Below are positions 60,564 through 64,000 of a stretch of 64,000 bases of DNA, piece after piece. Position 1 is the first letter of the stretch. Each line of letters starts with the position of its first letter. The notes beneath the pieces were generated by a model, which was given only the letters and a program-made list of their open reading frames with translations, was not told the origin of the DNA and did not search any database. Source of the DNA: Closterium sp. NIES-65 (lineage: Eukaryota > Streptophyta > Zygnematophyceae > Desmidiales > Closteriaceae); assembly GCA_948144175.1 (NCBI GenBank), contig CANXME010001992.1, forward strand, positions 248,001-312,000, given 5' to 3'. The position numbers and the translations under genes are program-made.

Positions 60564-63500
60564 AATGTTGCTGTTGCTGCTTCTGGTGGTGTTGCTTCGT
60601 GGAGGAGCAGCATTCGCCTCCATGAGAGCATCCTTGTCCGGGACATAGCCTGCAGGGGAAGGACCAATGACACGAATGTAGGATAGAGTCGTGTTTTGAG
60701 GTCGACACAGAACACGAAGCATTCGCCTCCATGAGTGCATCCCTCTCCGGGACATAACCTGCAGGGGAAGGATGAAAGCCACGGCCACACAGGCAGGTTC
60801 TGGGTCAGTGATGCTTGAGTCTAAGCCCCTGAACATTTCCTTTCCTCTTGTTTCCCTTACCGTTCCCTTCCCACGCAGCACTCACCAGAAAACACACTCA
60901 TTCATCCAGCAACCCTGGTGTGTAGGAAAGAACACAAGTATCATGACAAGCCACGATAGCAACCAAGACAACACAAGACAACACTCACCTACCATGTACA
61001 CCCACACAACCAATAAAGACACACAGCCAACATGCATGCACTCACCAAGCTTGGCAGCCCAGGAATACGTTTGCTCCACTGCCACCTCTCGCCCCACGCC
61101 CTTCCCACTCCCCCCACCGCCGTTCCTTCCATAGCTGAACTCATACCGCGTGCTAGTACCGCCCTCCATCCAGTCAAACCCCTCATCATCGCTCCCAGCC
61201 ATCCAGTACAGGTCCCTCTCCCGCTCCCTCCCCCCTAGGACCACGCCTGGACCTGCACTCCCCGCACCAAACATGCTCTCCCCCATTTTCTCCCCCATAG
61301 CGCCCATTCTGCTGCTGGAATTAGCCGGGGAGGAAGCAGAGGAGGAAGAAGAGGAAGAGGAAGAGGAGGAGGAGGTGCCGTTGCGGTCGTAAAGCCGGCG
61401 GTCAATGGTGACGTGGAAGGACTCGTCACGCGTGCGGACTTCCACCTGAGGGCGCTTGCCATGCAGCAAGGCATCCACACTCCTGTCCGTCTGTTGCGGA
61501 ACGAGAAGGGCAAAGAGCAAGGGAACAGGGATTATGGGCAAGGAGAGAGTCGATGGTGACATGGAACGAATTCTCCCGAGTGCACACTTCGACAAGGGCA
61601 CACACCGTGCAACAATGCGTCCACACTTTTTTTGAGTCGATTCAAAATCGGTCTGGAACGAGTCGGGAAGATGGGCGAGAGAGGATTATTTAGTACATCT
61701 TGATCAGCACGGGAAAGGTGGGCGGCGCTGTGAAAGTGTGTCACGGCACGGGCAGTAGCTCGTGGCTTTCCATTCGAGTCAACGCACACCTACTTTAGAG
61801 GCACCACGAGAACTACACACCTGGTGGGCGACCCAGAAGTGCCTCTCGCGCATCTCAATGAGCACAGGGAACGTGGGCGGTGCTGCATGCATGTAATTAA
61901 TATCGAGCCAACCCAAAGCACGACTCCTATAGTGGCCTTTCACAATGACACACCTGATGGGCCACCCAGAAGTGCCTCTCGCGCATCTCAATGAGCACAG
62001 GGAACGTGGGCAGTGCTGCATGCATGTAATTTATATCGAGCCAACCCAAAGCACGACTCCTATAGTGGCCTTTCACAATGACACACCTGATGGGCCACCC
62101 AGAAGTGCCTCTCGCGCATCTCAATGAGCACAGGGAATGTGGGCGGCGCTGTTCTCTCCAGCACACTTTTCTGTGTGCCTCGCGACCTCGCCTCCTCGTC
62201 TCCCAAGGTCACTGTTTGCACCCCGCCCACCTGGACAGTTGAGAAGAAGTGAGGGAGATGGGTGGAGAGGAAAGTGAGGGGAGTGGCACAAAGGAGGCGA
62301 GGGGAGGACGGAGGGGCACAGCGAGGGCAGAGAGGGGAATGTGGGCGGCGCTGTTCTCTCCAGCACACTCTTCTGTGTGCCTCGTGACCTCGCCTCCTCG
62401 TCTCCCAGCGTCACCGTCTGCACCCCGCCCACCTGGAAAGAGGGAAAGAAGGAGAGGCATAATGGACGGGAATGAGGGGAACTAAGTCCCACATCCTCAC
62501 CACCAGGTCGCAGAGCGTGGGGTTCTTGATGAGGTTCTCCAGCAGCTGCCCGTGAGCTGTGCCCACCAGCATCACCACTCGAGTCACATAGGGTTACCAG
62601 GTTACAGAATAGGATCCCAGCCTCACCAGATCACAGAGCGTGGGGTTCTTGATGAGGTTCTCCAGCAGCTGCCCGTGAGCTGTGCCCACCAGCATCACCA
62701 CTCGAGTCACATAGGGTTACCAGGTTACAGAATAGGATCCCAGCCTCACCAGATCACAGAGCGTGGGGTTCTTGATGAGATTCTCCAGCAGCTGCCCATG
62801 AGCCGTGCCCACCAGCATCACTCCCCTCTCCGCTATCGTCCTGCATGCCAGCGCCTCCGCCTCCGTCCCAATCTCGTCCACTATCACCACCTGTAGGCAG
62901 AGGCGAGCAGTCACAGACGGGAAAGAGGTGTGAGTTTGAGATGTCCCATAAGGCTATCGTGACTCGTCCTGCATGCCAGCGCCTCCGCCTCTGTCCCAAT
63001 GTCGTCCACTATCACCACCTGTGGGCAGGGGCAGACAGGCACAGGCAGGGAAGCGGTGCGAGTTTGAGGATTCTCAGAATGCCATGGTCCTGCATGCGAA
63101 GGCCTCCGCCATCACCCTGCCCGGCCAAGGTGCCACACAAGGGACACAAGCACTGGGTTTCGGCAGTCATGTGTACGCGCTCACCAGCCAAGGTGCCACA
63201 CAAGGGACACAAGCACCTCCTCACCCATCTCACCTCCTCACCCATCTCACCTCCTCACCCATCTCACCTCCTCACCCATCTCACCTCCTCACACATCTCA
63301 CCTCCTCACCCATCTCACCTCCTCACCCATCTCATCTCCTCACCCATCTCATCTCCTCACCCATCTCACCTGCGGCATGTGGTTCTCCACGGCTTCCACC
63401 ATCACGCGGTGCTGCAGCGCCGGATCCGGCACCTGCATGCGCCGCGCGCCGCCAATCGCGGGGTGAGGCACGTCCCCGTCCCCGCCGATCTCGTTGCTCG

Positions 63501-63923
63501 TGTCCACTATCACCACACGCTTCTGCATCTCGTCTGCTAGCACTCGCGCAATCTCGCGGATCACTGTTGTTTTACCCACGCCGGGCCTGGAAGGGCATGC
63601 AAAGGGGTGCAAAGGGAGGGGACAATAACAGGTTATGCACGTCCCCGTCCCCCCAATCTCGTTGCTCGTGTCCACTATGACCACGCGCTTCTGCATCTCG
63701 TCTGCTAGCACTCGCGCAGTTTCCCTGATCAATGTCGTCTTTCCTACTCCAGGTCTGGAAGAGCGTGCAAAGGGGTGCAAAGGGAGGGGGTAAGAACAGG
63801 TTATGCACGTCTCCGTCCCCGCCAATCTCGTTTGTTGTGTCCACGATCACCACCCGTTTCTGCATCTCGTCTGCTAGCACTCGCGCTATTTCGCGAATCA
63901 CCGTTGTCTTGCCCACGCCGGGC
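60369..63923 (-). CDS. Ycf45/SPD1-like P-loop ATPase, 3' part
   Basis: Minus-strand gene whose 5' part lies beyond the window. Exons I support: 63586-63370, 62890-62750, 62230-62087, 61490-61046, 60649-60369 (TGA); phases agree and encode 408 residues. Motifs: Walker [52 protein letters not shown], Walker [44 protein letters not shown], then [13 protein letters not shown] and [10 protein letters not shown], a Ser-rich insert and an acidic C-terminus. This is the SpoIIIAA/Ycf45 AAA family; plant homologues such as SPD1 act in plastid development, so plastid location is inferred. Walker A, Walker B and GGVQTV exons each have degraded extra copies nearby. The choice among copies is mine; the C-terminal exon is the least certain. 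Confidence 0.82.
60695..60770 (-). repeat. Relic of last exon start (ATPase gene)
   Basis: Minus-strand CTGCAGGTTATGTCCCGGAG encodes [15 protein letters not shown], a copy of the functional exon start [15 protein letters not shown] at 60649, with its acceptor. Confidence 0.8.
61585..62040 (-). repeat. Relics between ATPase exons 3 and 4, with palindrome
   Basis: Numbering covers exons visible here. Two copies of the third exon's end ([15 protein letters not shown] plus GTGTG) lie at about 61955-62015 and 61820-61880; they sit in copies of an approximately 132-bp unit. A copy of the fourth exon's start (VDALLHG) lies at about 61585-61625, directly preceded on the minus strand by a decayed palindrome, TTTTGAGTCGATTCAAAA at 61630-61647 (plus-strand reading). 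Confidence 0.8.
62340..63020 (-). repeat. Relics around ATPase exons 2 and 3
   Basis: About 62340-62437 is a second copy of the [19 protein letters not shown] exon start. About 62504-62575 and 62620-62695 copy the Walker B exon's 3' half ([21 protein letters not shown]) within a 121-bp tandem unit. About 62960-63014 copies the Walker B exon start ([17 protein letters not shown]). All flank the copies I take as functional (62230-62087, 62890-62750). Confidence 0.8.
63222..63369 (-). repeat. 17-bp minisatellite built from a splice donor
   Basis: About nine units of CTCCTCACCCATCTCAC (plus strand); on the minus strand the unit reads GTGAGATGGGTGAGGAG, i.e. the donor of the Walker A exon (CAG/GTGAGATGG at 63369) repeated into the intron. 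Confidence 0.9.
63640..63923 (-). repeat. Two relics of the Walker A exon start
   Basis: Minus-strand copies start at 63923 and about 63754, each with a CAG acceptor and encoding PGVGKTT(V/L)IRE(I/T)[11 protein letters not shown]...NEIGG, then diverging; the copy at 63586 continues with [10 protein letters not shown]. Walker A is thus present three times in 350 bp. Confidence 0.85.
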
Positions 63924-64000
63924 CTGCACGAATTACGAAAGGGAAGAAAGGGCAGGCGAGAAGGGAGGGGGGAATATCCAGTCTTGGGGATGGCGGGAAG

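Overview
This is nuclear DNA of a green-lineage eukaryote. Evidence: spliced genes with GT-AG introns, a plant-type single-chain urease, plant-type UreF and UreD, a nuclear Ycf45/SPD1-like ATPase, a two-unit plant-type telomere repeat (CCCTAAA) in a repair scar, and LTR retrotransposons primed by initiator tRNA-Met. The GC-rich, repeat-rich style suggests a streptophyte alga (Closterium-like Zygnematophyceae is my guess); the sequence alone does not prove this.

Layout. 1-3.5 kb: a decayed LINE-like element. 3635-9064: an almost intact Ty3/gypsy chromovirus (Gypsy-1) with 280-bp LTRs and target duplication CATAG. 10776-28759: three co-oriented genes about 340 bp apart, urease, UreF and UreD, i.e. 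the enzyme and two of its three nickel-insertion chaperones (UreG is not in the window). 28862-56904: a 28-kb retrotransposon nest, fully resolved by target duplications. Gypsy-2 (minus strand, CAACT) was hit by Copia-C (29322-36624, minus, CAGGG) and Copia-B (40392-55587, minus, GCGCT); Copia-B was hit by Copia-A (42703-49903, plus, CCTGG) and a miniature LTR element (50575-51156, minus, GACCC). With nested insertions and one copy of each target duplication removed, Gypsy-2 is 5534 bp and Copia-B 7403 bp, matching their relatives. 57646-59353: a four-exon secreted, probably GPI-anchored Cys-rich protein. 60369-63923 and beyond: a minus-strand Ycf45-like P-loop ATPase, its 5' end outside the window.

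The most unusual signal is in the genes. Almost every urease intron, and introns of UreF, the Cys-rich protein and the ATPase gene, hold degraded tandem copies of the neighbouring exon ends with their splice sites. Relics near an intron's 5' side copy the preceding exon's end plus donor; relics near its 3' side copy the acceptor plus the next exon's start. Many breakpoints carry an 18-30-bp palindrome of form TTTTGAGNCGNCTCAAAA whose centre varies but stays self-complementary (TCGA, ACGT, GCGC). Several minisatellites appear to have grown from the same exon-end material. A 14-exon chain avoiding all relics gives exactly 831 codons with every urease active-site residue.

Both gypsy elements also share what looks like a -1 ribosomal frameshift signal at the gag-pol overlap: a G-GGA-AAN heptamer, a 7-nt spacer and an identical 8-bp stem with different loops.
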